From: Archilochus colubris
Taxonomy: Eukaryota > Chordata > Aves > Apodiformes > Trochilidae
Direction: 5' to 3'
Assembly: GCA_023079485.1 (NCBI GenBank)
Contig: CM041083.1
Coordinates: forward strand, 154,956,552-155,020,551
DNA: 64,000 nt
A program made the position numbers and the translations under genes. How positions within the stretch are numbered: the first letter of the stretch is position 1; the number at the start of each line of letters is the position of its first letter. Shown in pieces: positions 11,625 through 22,218 of the stretch. The notes beneath the pieces are model-generated. The model was given only the letters and a program-made list of their open reading frames with translations. It made no database searches and had not been told where the DNA came from.

Positions 11625-11630
11625 CTTAAT
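11625..11630 (+). repeat. Target-site duplication, left copy (CTTAAT)
   Basis: CTTAAT lies immediately before the TG of the 5' LTR and recurs immediately after the CA of the 3' LTR at 12790-12795. A 6-bp duplication is typical of alpha/beta-type retroviral integration, but a 5-bp duplication plus one chance match cannot be excluded. Confidence 0.85.
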
Positions 11631-11930
11631 TGTAGAGAAACAAGATAAACCAGGTGCCTCTAATTGCCAGTGAGTGGGTGTGAGTCCACCTGTGCCTGGT
11701 TAGGGCAGGCCCCCTATTACCAGGGGGCCAATAAAGGTGGGACACACACCCACAGAGGGAGCTCACTCTGGTGTGAGGCATGGAGAGGCCAGCAGCTTGT
11801 CGAGCCTCTGGAGCAAGAAAGGCTCTTCCTGCTACACTTCTACCCTGGAAGCGCTGTGTGGTGGCTGGAGTCCTGGAAGAGACCAGCAGCTCGTCGAGCT
11901 TCAGGAGCAAGAATGGCTCCTCCCGCTACA
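11631..11930 (+). repeat. 5' LTR of miniature element (300 bp)
   Basis: Starts TGTAGAGAAAC and ends CCCGCTACA. It carries AATAAA at 11730-11735 and a perfect hairpin just before it. A 94-bp direct duplication (units beginning CCAGCAGCT at 11789 and 11883) is present here but reduced to a single unit in the 3' LTR. Outside that, the two LTRs differ at only a few positions (for example AGATAAACC versus AGACAAACC near the start). Confidence 0.9.
11708..11735 (+). promoter_or_regulatory. Hairpin plus AATAAA poly(A) signal in 5' LTR
   Basis: GGCCCCCT (11708-11715) pairs perfectly with AGGGGGCC (11722-11729) around a 6-nt ATTACC loop, and the AATAAA hexamer starts at the next base (11730). The same arrangement is in the 3' LTR at 12661-12688. 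Confidence 0.7.
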
Positions 11931-11950
11931 TTTGGTGGAGAATGCGGGCA
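11931..11950 (+). promoter_or_regulatory. Putative primer-binding site
   Basis: Directly after the 5' LTR comes TTTGGTGGAGAATGCGGGCA. A TGG two bases after the LTR is where a tRNA CCA end pairs in retroelements. No tRNA could be matched confidently from memory. Confidence 0.55.
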
Positions 11951-12062
11951 GCATACAGACATCTAAAGAAGCAGCAGTGTGAGGAGCTGGCAACAGGAAC
12001 ATTATCCCTGATTTGAAAAAATGCCTGGGCTAACACTCTCCCTGAACGGTATGACCAGCAAG

Positions 12063-12300
12063 CTCTTTGGATTGGAAACCCCTGAGCAGAGGGAAGCCAA
12101 GATAAGGATTCTCTCTTTGGAAACCCCTGAGCAGAGGGAAGCCAGGAGGATGGAATCCCATGGTATGGAATCCCACGGAGGAACCAGAAACCCATGAGGA
12201 ACCAGAAATCTCTTTGGAAACCCCTGAGCAAAGGGAAGCCAAGATAAGGATTCTCTCTTTGGAAGCCCCTGAGCAGAGGGAAGCCAAGAGAAGAGCAGAT
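12063..12300 (+). repeat. Four-copy imperfect repeat in the element interior
   Basis: A CTCTTTGGAAACCCCTGAGC-type unit followed by AGAGGGAAGCCA begins at 12063, 12113, 12210 and 12255. Copies 1 and 3 also share AAGATAAGGATT. Copies 2 and 3 are separated by two short GAGGAACCAGAAA-type repeats. A second duplicated motif, AAATGCCTGGGCTAACA/AAGTGCCTGGGCTGACA, flanks the block (about 12018 and 12349). Confidence 0.85.
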
Positions 12301-12561
12301 ACAGGAGGGAGAAGAACAACTCAAGTCGGAAAGGTAGAGACTTTGTGAAAAAGTGCCTGGGCTGACATTGAACGGTTGCCTGAGAAGCTAGGGTTAAATC
12401 CCGTAAGTTATAAGTGTATTTTTGTGTAAAAAATCCTGTGTATGTGTAAAAATCCTATTTTTAATCCTGTAAAAATCCTGTATGTCTAAATCCTGTATAA
12501 GTGTATTCTGTAATCAGTGTTAAAATGTTTGTAAGCTAGGGCAAACCGGGAAAGCTTTAAG

Positions 12562-12583
12562 AAAAAAAAAAAAAAAGGGGAAA
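12562..12583 (+). other. Polypurine tract
   Basis: A run of A followed by GGGGAAA lies immediately before the TG of the 3' LTR, the position of the plus-strand primer in LTR elements. Confidence 0.85.
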
Positions 12584-12789
12584 TGTAGAGAAACAAGACA
12601 AACCAGGTGCCTCTAATTGCCAGTGAGTGGGTGTGAGTCCACCTGTGCCTGGTTAGGGCAGGCCCCCTATTACCAGGGGGCCAATAAAAGTGGGACACAC
12701 ACCCACAGAGGAAGCTCACTCTGGTGCGAGGCATGGAGAGGCCAGCAGCTCGTCGAGCCTCAGGAGCAAGAATGGCTCCTCCCGCTACA
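12584..12789 (+). repeat. 3' LTR of miniature element (206 bp)
   Basis: Same ends as the 5' LTR (TGTAGAGAAAC...CCCGCTACA) and the same hairpin plus AATAAA (12661-12688), but shorter by 94 bp because it carries one instead of two CCAGCAGCT units. The single unit is mostly like the second 5' unit, as expected from deletion between direct repeats. Confidence 0.9.
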
Positions 12790-12795
12790 CTTAAT
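12790..12795 (+). repeat. Target-site duplication, right copy (CTTAAT)
   Basis: Identical to 11625-11630 and directly abutting the 3' LTR. Confidence 0.85.
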
Positions 12796-13292
12796 AGTAT
12801 AGAAGTAATCAATATGTCTAATCTCTCTATCTCCTAAAGTAAAAGGGGCACTCCAAGACTAAGACTAGAGACTTTCAGTCTCTCACTTCTTAAACGTGCA
12901 AGCTCTACTTTAAAAGCAGTTAGAGACAATTGCCCTGCTCTTCCAGAAAACAACACTGCTACCTATTTCTGGTTTAACAGCACTTAAAAATTTTGTGTTG
13001 GAATTTGCTTATGAGTTGCAATGTAAATTTGTTCTTGGCATTGTATATCATCCGATTCTCATGGTAGCACTGCTTGTCTGCTTACGTTGGTCTTCTTTCT
13101 TCCCTGGTGTCAATTCTGCAGATATAATTTTAGACAGTAATCATGTTTTCTCTCCACCTTTGTTTTTCCAGTTTGAACAAAACAAGTGTTGTTTGGTTTT
13201 TTTTGTTTTTTGACCATAACTATTTTCTGCAGTGTATTATGAGGCATAAAGCATTAAAGTTGTTATGGACTGAAACTCCCCCAGAAACAGAA
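12796..13292. other. Unique AT-rich sequence
   Basis: No feature was recognised. The short frames at 12995-13325 are T-rich and have no domain. Confidence 0.5.
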
Positions 13293-13590
13293 GATCATAA
13301 AATCATAGAATGGTTGAGGCTGTGAGGGACCTCCAAAAGTCATCTGCTCCAATCATCCTGCCCAAGCAGGACCACCTGGAGTAGCCTACCCAGGATGATG
13401 TCCATGTGAATTTTTTAAATCTCTTAGGAGGAAGACTTTACAACCTCTCTGGGTAACCCATGCCAGGGCAGTAGTCACCCATGTAGTAGAAAAATGTTTC
13501 CTGATGTTCAGACAGAACTTTCTGTCCTATATTTCTCTTTGTGACTGTTGGCTCTGATCCTGTCTCTGGGAACCACTAGAAAGATATATA
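13293..13590 (-). mobile_element. CR1 LINE 3'-end fragment
   Basis: Begins with ATCATAGAATGGTTGAGGC, the reverse complement of the CR1 3' terminus, then AGCAGGACCACCTGGAG and the AACCTCTCTGGGTAACC block. It fades out near 13590. The GACCACCTGGAG wording differs from the 8.4-kb copy, suggesting another CR1 subfamily. Confidence 0.85.
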
Positions 13591-16347
13591 TCATTGAATG
13601 AGGGTACTAAGGAGTTTTTGAAGCTCTGATCCACAGTCACAGTACCAGTGTAAGTAAAAAAAAAAAAAAAAAAAAGTTTTCAGAGTTAATACAATGTCTT
13701 CCAGAGGACTGTTGCATAAATCAGAAATGAGTTTTATTGTTTTGTTTAGTGCTTTTTCAGACATTCTATACAGCTTTCTCTTATTTGGGATAGATATTAT
13801 TTTATGCTTCTGTCATATCTTAGGCCCTTTTTTTCTCCATATCATCTTAACTGATTTCATAATTAATTCCTAAATTTCAAAATGTTTTTAACCAAATGGA
13901 AACAATTAACCTACAACATCATATTTTCTTCTTTTTTTTAAATTATTTTTTTCTTATTTCTGTATTAAAATAAGAGTTATCTGACCAAACTATAAAGATT
14001 TTCACTACACTAGGAAAAGACTATCCCATGAAATTTTGGTAGTCTTAGTCTTCCTGATATTCTTGAAATGAGATTTCTTTTTAATCTTGTTACAGGTGAG
14101 CAAGCGGGATAACAATGGCAGTATCCTTTGCAGTTGTTTTATTCTCCAAAAATTAGCTGCTAAAAACCAACCAACCAAAAAAAAAAGACCCCAAACAAAC
14201 AAAGAACAACCATGAAAAAAATTAGATACCTTAGAGGGTATCCTAGAGGACATTCCTCTACTATTCTATTGCATTCTATTCCAAGATTAATTTGCAAGAG
14301 ACTTGGGAAGAATTGTCCTCAGCAGAGGCTGCTTAGAGGATAGATTTAATCTATGTGCTTGATCAAATGTCTTTTTCAACTAGGTATAGGAAATTTTAGT
14401 TCTTTAATTAAAATGATTAATTTGAAATACTAGTGTTTGCCCAAACACATGTATAAACAAAGGTGTAGATTGAAATAAAAAAAAAAACATAGATAAACAA
14501 GGAGATGGATGACTAAATAAGTATGTTCTTAGGAATTTTCTGACAAAAAATTCCTTACATTAAGAAGTTGCATGTCACATGCTAATGAATGAAAAACAAC
14601 CTCCCAAAGCTGCTTTAAATACCAAAACAAAATAAAACAAAAAACCAACAAAACATGTTTACAAATGTGCAAATTTGTAGATAGATAAAGATTAGATAAA
14701 TTCTAAGATACATGAATATATTGTCTCCATTTTCAGTAAAGATAATTCTGCAGATCCCAGAGATAAAAGTAGGATAATAAAAAAAATAAAATTTAAAAAA
14801 AAAAAACCAAAAAACCAAAACCATTTATAATCTCCATCCCCAGATTCTGAAAGAACACAAACATAATATTTGAGGTCTGGTACATATTTGAAGATAAATG
14901 AGCAACAGATTGAAATATACTGTGAATTAAACAAAGATAATTTTTGCTAGATTATATGGTTCTTGATTGGATAGCAACTTGATAGAATACTAAAATTCAT
15001 TTGCTGTCATCTATCTGAGCATTACTATGACATATTACTAACTAAGAAACTGCTACTTATAATGGAAAGGATTGACATTTACTAGTTTCAGTTATGGAGG
15101 TGAATAAGTAAATAAGGAGCATGTCCAAAGGCCAAAATTATCAGAAAATGCTGCACAAGAGATTATGGTGCAAAAAATATTATTTATACTGAAAATAAGT
15201 TGGTTTTGAAAGTAGTCTTGAGTTTCGTCTTTTATTTGCTATGATGAACATTCATTTGCTAATAAATGAGTTTTGAGAAGAATCACGAATACTGAGAGGA
15301 ATTGGGCTATTAAGAGGATGGATTTAGATTACTCTGAGGGACAGAATATCAGGAAAACAAAATTTTTACAGTCATTAGGAGATCATGAACAGTGAAACAA
15401 TATGGGGTGTGATTTTCTGTTGTTGTTTCTAAATAACTAGGTAGAAAAATAACAGGCTATAGCAATGTTATTCTAAGAAAATCATGTAAAGCTGTTGGAA
15501 GAAAGCAAACATTTCCCAGAATGTATCAGGAAGAGAATTGTCATTGATGTGATTATAAAAAGCTTTGAAAATTCATCTGAATAATCACAGAATTCTAGTA
15601 ATTTCCTTGATCAGGAAAATAAACAAAACATATTCTGAGGACTATGGGGGATGGACATTCCCTGAATGGAAATCAGGAAAGTTTAATTCACACTCATAAA
15701 TATTGATTGCATTCAGGTTTTTCAACATAAACAATTTCTAGCTCAAATGAAAATACAGAAGATATTTTTGTTTTTATATAATAATAGTTCATTAAAAGTA
15801 TGGTAAAATGTTTTGCATCATCATCCATTTAACATTACATAATTGATGACTTTCATGGTAAGTGACAAGTATGACTCAATTCAGTGAACTATAATAGATT
15901 TTTGCATAGTAAGTACAGAACAATGGAGATTATTGGTCAGCAGAAGCACAGACTGCAATTATTTCACCATCATCAACATTATTTAGCATGAACCATGTCA
16001 CAGTGGCACCATAGCTAATGTTAGGAATGCATTGATGTTTCCCTTAAAATCTGTATACTAACAAGATGGAAAAAAGATGCTCTAGAATTGCTATATACTG
16101 AAATTTAACCTAGGAAGGTAAAAGAGAATACTTAATAGCAAATGGGGCTTAGTTTAGAAAAAAAATCATAAATATTTGAAGTTTACAGTTCAGTTCTTTT
16201 TTTCCTGCTTACTTCTTATTGGTTTTCTAATGTGCACATACTCTAGCATATATTTTGCAAAGCTACTACTTCTAACCATTTCCCATGGCACACTTTTCAT
16301 TAAATATATTATTACTGATGGACAGTGTAAAAAATAATTTTATTGCT
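13591..16347. other. Unique AT-rich sequence
   Basis: No gene or repeat family was recognised. An A run is at about 13657-13675, and A-rich tracts are near 14181-14191, 14478-14488 and 14778-14815. Frames at 14005-14934 are translations of these tracts. Confidence 0.5.
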
Positions 16348-16669
16348 CGCAATAAAACCTAGGAAAGAGGGAAGAAGGAAGTATGTCTGAGATTCTGATG
16401 CTTGCCTCCTCAAGAAACTGCTACACATGATAGAGACCTGCTTTCCTGGAGGTGACTGAACACCTGCCTGCCAATGAGAAATAGTGAAATAATTCTTTAT
16501 ATCACATTTCTTGTGTATGCAGCTTTTGCTTTTGTTATTAAATTGTCTTTATCTCAACCTCCGAGTTTTCTCACCTTTAACCCTTCTGATTGTCTCTGTC
16601 ATCCCACCAAGGAGGAGTGAATGAATGGCTGCATGGGGCTCAGCTGCTTATTGAGGTTAAACTACATCA
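16348..16669 (+). mobile_element. ERVL-like LTR, 5'-truncated
   Basis: Matches the 3' part of the LTR seen complete at 53621-54196: CCTGCTTTCCTGGAGGTGAC, ACACCTGCCTGCCAATGAGA, the ATTAAATTGTCTTTATCTCAACC block, and a GAGGTTAAACTACATCA end. The first half of the LTR is absent. No internal retroviral sequence adjoins. Confidence 0.8.
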
Positions 16670-19600
16670 AGTTTTGGTTTTTTAAAAATCTTACAGATTA
16701 CAGAACTTTAGTCTGGATACATTACCTTCCATAGAGCAATCCTTTCTTCAGAAAGTAAAAAATAATTGTTGCCTGTGTTTGGGGATATTTGGAGTGGCTT
16801 GTTCTGTTTGGAATCATAGAAGATGATAGAAATGAGATTTCTGTGGATGAAAGAGGACGAGGTTGGGAGAGAGTATCTCTTCATTACAGAAGATCAAAAC
16901 AAGGATTTAAATAAGAGCTGAATGATGAGTATGATGAATGATGAATATTAAGTCAAACTAATATTTTTTTAAAATGAGGTTGTTCACCCTTAAGAAGTCT
17001 TGGAGAATTTCTTGGACAGTTGTTTATGTGAATAAATTGTCTGAGTAGAAAATACAAAGGCATTCCACCTTTGGTGACTTCTCTGACTGGGGAGAGGGAA
17101 GCCAGCAGATGTTGGTAGTGCTATGATTAGAACCTCTTAGACCCCCTTCAGTGACCTCTGCAAGGTTAACTTCATGTTTTGTTCTTCATTTAGGAAAGAA
17201 TGGAAGGTAATTAAGGTAATTAACAACTTATTCTGTAATCAATCCACGTGTTAAGTGTATTCAAAATGTAATAGATTAAAAAAGACCTTTGCAGCTGAGA
17301 TGGCCTGAAAAATTTCTTTTACCATGAAGCATAAGTACTCTAAATTTAAAAAAGAGGACATTGAAATTTTGCTTTTGAAGGAAGAGGTACTTCTTAACAC
17401 TTATATGAAAGTGAATGGTCTTGATACAGAAGCCATTCCTTATGTTAATCAGCATATTGCTTATTCTGTGCAAGTCTGCTTCTATTCCTCTGAGACAGAA
17501 AGTCTGAATGCAAAATCATTCTTTCTCTTCTCATCACTTTCCTTGCCCTCTTATAAATTTCCACTAGAGTCTCTTGAATTAGTCTCTTGACAGTACTTTT
17601 AAGTGAATCTTGATCTTGGGATCACTGAATATCATCAAATGTCATTAGAACATTTATATTCATATGTCTCTTCATACAAAGATATACCACCACATTGTAG
17701 GTGTGATTTTTTTTCTTAAATACATTGGTTGCATTTTCTTTTTCTCCATATATACTTTGTGTGGATTGTTTTGTGTTGGTTATTCATTTGGTTGGTTGGT
17801 TTTTCTTCACAAAATGTTATGACTAAGCTGGGTCTCTCAAAACAAGTTACTAATAAAAAATAATGTAGGAGATTACTAATTCCTTCAGAAAATTTAAATA
17901 ATTCAATGAAACAAGAACTGAATCATAAAATTGTTGTTACAAATGTTACCAATATATCAGTGACCTATTCAAGCCTAGACTTTTAAAAACTGTTGTATCA
18001 TCAAAGGTCATTCTCTGTGGAGTTTTCTACTTGAGTTAATTAAATCAAAATGACAGAAGAAGCATTGAATGTGAAATTATAACTTTCAAGTTTTGTTCTC
18101 TTTATTTGGTTAGGTCAACATCCTAAATAAGACGTGTAATTACATAAGACCATAATGACATTTAAACAAAGAAAAAGCACCATCTCTGGTCTCCTTTTTT
18201 ATGTTCATGTTGCTGCAACTTTGTGCTTCCCTCAAATTAGCAGCCCCAGATACTTTGTTTGGTGGCCATCAAAATAATCGTCTCTCATCCTGGGCATCCT
18301 CTGAACCCTCTGAATGAGAATTCAGGGTGAGATACTTCTGATAGTGAGAAACTGGGGTCTTCATCAATGTCTGCAAGGAATTTACTAAGTTTAATTGCTA
18401 GAGGTTTTCTTTCTTTTGTTCTATTTCCTTCCTGTTGCTGAAGTCCAAGCAAAGAGTCCTTCCCAAAGAGAAGGAAAATCAGAAATATTAGACAACCATT
18501 AAAAATATGGTTCAGTGTGCTTTTTCTGGACACTGTTAGCTGTAGAGATGTGGATATGTATGTTTGTGGGGTTTTTACTTCCTTTTCTGTAAGATTCCTT
18601 CATAGATTTTTTTCGTGTATAGAAAGTCTCCATAGTGGCCTTTCCTTAAGTTCATACTATCCAATATTTTTGCAATAGGAAAAAATATTATCCTGCCTGT
18701 CCTGTCAGGAAATTATTAGCTTCTAAGTTCTTCTTTTGTATTCCTATAAGAATGGAGTTGCTTAATATTTTTTTTTTTATTATTGTCACTTGTTCAAGAT
18801 AACATGTGATGTATATGTGTTCACACATTTGATAGGTTTCCCTACTTGATGTTTCCTGATAATTCTTCTTTGTTTAGCCAACTGCTGTTTATTTCAGAAA
18901 AAAAGCTCAGTCAAACTTACTCTTGATGGCTTGCTAAAACAAAGTCCAGCAGATAGACAGTTATTACCTTTCTGAAGAGAAAATTGCTGAATGGACTAAA
19001 AGAAGTTTCCTTCTATGTCCACCTGAACTAAGAAATTTTGAAACTCAGTCCCTGGAAAAACATAAACTGAGAGAAAAACCTCTGTCTTTATTAGACTGCA
19101 GGGAAGAAAAGATGTCATCTTCTTGAGGGAAGAAAGGATCGAAGGGTAATATAACAGAATAAAAAAGTTCATATATATATATATAAGGTTCATATATATA
19201 ATGTTCATATAAAAACTAGTGTATATGTAGCTAAAACGCCACATCTGATATTAGATGACAGGGGAGACAAGAGAAGGTACTGAAATTAATCCATGAGAGT
19301 TAAAGACTACCAAATAATATAAGCAAATATGTCTGTTTATATGTATGTGTTTGCTGGATCAGAGCAGTCATGAATATTAAGATGATTATTAGATGCTTTA
19401 AACTTGTAAATATTTAACTCTCTAACTTGTTCTAGTTTTATGCTTTCATTTTCCATAAGCTTTTTGCTGTTCATTACTTATTTTATAAAACAGAAATTTC
19501 AGTAATCTATCCTGCAATTCAAAGTAACAGTAACTCAGTTGAAAGTCCAAGTAATAAATTCATGAGCAGTTTATGAGCAATCCACAGAAAATTGCTCTTC

Positions 19601-22049
19601 TCATAAAGTTTGAATGCCAGTGAACTCAAGACAACAAAAGCTTAAAGACTAGCTTATGCATAACAGTATTAAATAATTTAAGTGCTGAATTCACAAGTAC
19701 TACTTGACTAGTTTTAGTTACAAGAAATCTGGCTTTCTTTGTGTGGGAAGGGACCTATTTAATATATTTTCAGATCACCATGTTATTTATAGTTTACCTT
19801 TTGTATCTGGAGGATTGTTTCATCTTTTTTCCCCTGGAGCATACACAATCTTGTATGCGTGAATAAGGCCTCTTTCTTTGTAGGACATGGCCCAGAGTCA
19901 TATGATGTTAGGTTTGTTTTGGTCTAAATGGGGGAACGTGGTGAAATATATGACCTCAGTTAATGCTAATGATAATATGCATAATGCATAATGATATACA
20001 CTGCATAGAACAGTGTCAATGGGGAAAAATATCTATATATAGACCAAGTAGTAAAAGCAATTCACAGTAAAAATTATATCTAACATATTTAAGTACTTGT
20101 GAAGGAAGAAAAGTAACATAGTTTAACTTGTTCATAAAAAGTTAAAATATGAAAAATGTACACATATACAGTGGGAAAACCCACATGTAAGAGGTGCCCT
20201 TCCTCATCTGGCTGTATGATAGCCTTGCCTTGAAGAGCAGTGGTATCTCTCTCCAGAGAGGGAAGTCTCTATACATCAGCCCAGGAACAGCACCCAAGCA
20301 ACAAGCAGTGTTTCTGTCACTGTAGCAAGAAGAGTCTGAGGTTGAGAACAGATCACCATACAGTCACTGGATATGTTTTTTGTTGCACAGAGTTTTAATG
20401 TGGACTTTGTGTGCAAATGTCCAATTACTCCTTGTCTGTATTATCCACGCTTCTCAGAAGAAGACAATGAGCTGTCTCTGGGAAGGCTCTTACTCATTCA
20501 GCTCTTACAGGAAATATCTTACATTCTGTCCTATCTGCACAGTGAATCCAAGTCTCTTATACACTATCCCCAAGACAATTTAGCATCACTGAGTGCTAGC
20601 AGGCATGAGAGCAGTGAAGACAATGTGTTTGCAGGCAATTCAAAGAAATCAGAACCATTGCTGGGAATTTGTTCTACTTTCTGAACATGTTAGAGTCCTT
20701 GCTACGGTCTAGTTTAAATACATATTTTAAAATCACCTTGTGCGGGTAAGTTCCAAAAAATAGAGAAAGATGTAAACAGAAGTGTTAACCCGCACTTGAC
20801 AGCTTGAATTAAAGTGAGAGACTCTGAAAAATATAGACTGCCTGAGGAAGGAAATGAGGGACTGCATGTCACATGGTAGTGTGGCTTACTGTTACTTACA
20901 AGACCAGTTCTTATCTCACAAGGGACGAATGACCAGAGTGACTCTAATGGATGTGGGCACAAGATGAACATTTTACCTGGGATGTGAGCAGCAGTATCAG
21001 TGAACTCATAGTACTGGGTGTACATAGACTTATGGCCTTTAATATAAGAAGAAAGAAAATATGAGCAACTGTTAATATTACAAGCATTTGAAAGTGCTGA
21101 GAGCTGCAAGGGTCTGAAATGACTGTGGAAAAAATATCACCTGAGACATAGTTTCCAGAGCTGTCAGGTACAAGTAAGATAATGCATCAAAAAGGTAAGG
21201 AAATCACCAAGCCAAATGCACTCTTCAACTCCACATTTATTGTAAAAAACAGCTTCTTTATTTACCAATATACAAAATCACTAAACCTGAGTTTACATCA
21301 ATTATGTAGCGTAAAAACAGCTCAGAAAAAATCATAAATTATTTTAGGTGAGCACGTGTGAAACCCCTCTTGAACTTAAATACTAATGCAAGTTATTGAG
21401 CAAAAACCTCACCTAGTATAATTAACTTAGCTACCCTGATGTTTTTTGATCTATAATTGTTTGCACAAGCCATATGTCTAGCTCACTATATAGACATATG
21501 TGGTCTGGACTAAAATGGAGATAATTGCATTCATATATGCAGATTTAACCACTGATTTCTCATGGATCATATGATGGGTTTGTGGATCACTTGGGAAAGC
21601 AAGTTCAAAACTTGTTTTATTAGTTTTTGTGCAAGCACCATAAAATCTTATTGCTATAATGTTCATAAAAAGGACCTGAGCTAAACCTTATCAAATTTCC
21701 CATTGATCTCAATGGGGCTTGTAGCCTAAAGGGAAAGAACATAATGCTGCATGAAGAGAAAGGAATTCAGTTTTAGATTTTATGCACCTAAAAGTAGGTA
21801 TAGTAACTCACTACGTTATTTTGTAAAAGCTACTAAGAATTTAAAGTCTCTTTAATTATTTTTTTTATTATTTCTTTTCCTCTGAGGAAACAGTATAACA
21901 AAATAAGCCTTTTATGGACTGTATGAGCCTAAAACACAGAGCAGTTATTTGAAATATAAGGGGATTTTGACATGTGTACTATTTGTTATAGTAGAGGGGG
22001 AGGGGAAAGGGTGGGAAAAGGGGAAGGGGAGTCCAGCACATTCTTGAGC
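16670..22049. other. Unique AT-rich sequence
   Basis: Over 5 kb without a recognisable gene or interspersed repeat. An AT microsatellite lies at 19168-19210. The segment 21972-22049 is a G-rich then C/T-rich tract beside the LTR fragment that follows. Frames at 17324-17590, 18285-18533, 20373-20684 and 20714-21109 show no domain and no convincing splice context. Confidence 0.45.
19168..19210. repeat. (AT)n microsatellite
   Basis: CATATATATATATAT followed by two further GTTCATATA-type units. Confidence 0.85.
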
Positions 22050-22218
22050 AACAATCCCTCCTTCCTTCCCCCCAGGCCAACTCCACCACTTTATATACTG
22101 AGCAAGACAGCATATATATTATTGAATATCCCTTTAGGTAGTCAGGGTCAGCTGTCCTGGTTGTGTCCCATCCCAGCTTCTAGGGAAAATTAACTCTATC
22201 CCAGCCAACTCCAGAACA
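22050..22218 (-). mobile_element. ERVL-like LTR fragment with internal deletion
   Basis: On the minus strand it starts TGTTCTGGAGTTGGCTGGGA and continues AGAGTTAATTTTCC, the start of the same LTR family as 53621-54196. It then jumps to the GGGACACAACCAGGACAGCTGAC block, skipping about 180 bp of family sequence, and runs on to TATATAAAGTGG. The distal half is missing. Confidence 0.7.

Larger units (their letters stand above)
11631..12789 (+). mobile_element. Complete miniature non-autonomous LTR retrotransposon (TRIM-like)
   Basis: The element has every structural part of an LTR retrotransposon in about 1.16 kb: a 5' LTR (11631-11930, TG...CA), a TGG-containing primer-site-like start at 11933, a 653-bp interior, a polypurine tract (12562-12583), a 3' LTR (12584-12789, TG...CA) and matching CTTAAT on both sides. 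The interior has no gag, protease, polymerase or envelope frame; it is built from internal repeats and short non-coding sequence. This size and content match the TRIM class, elements mobilised by the proteins of another retroelement. Open frames up to 132 codons on both strands are repeat translations. The partner virus was not identified. An internally deleted provirus is the alternative description. Confidence 0.88.

Noticed and set aside
11626..12812. Several 60-132-codon frames on both strands
   Set aside because: All are translations of the miniature element's LTRs and internal repeats; their repeated peptide pattern mirrors the DNA repeat.
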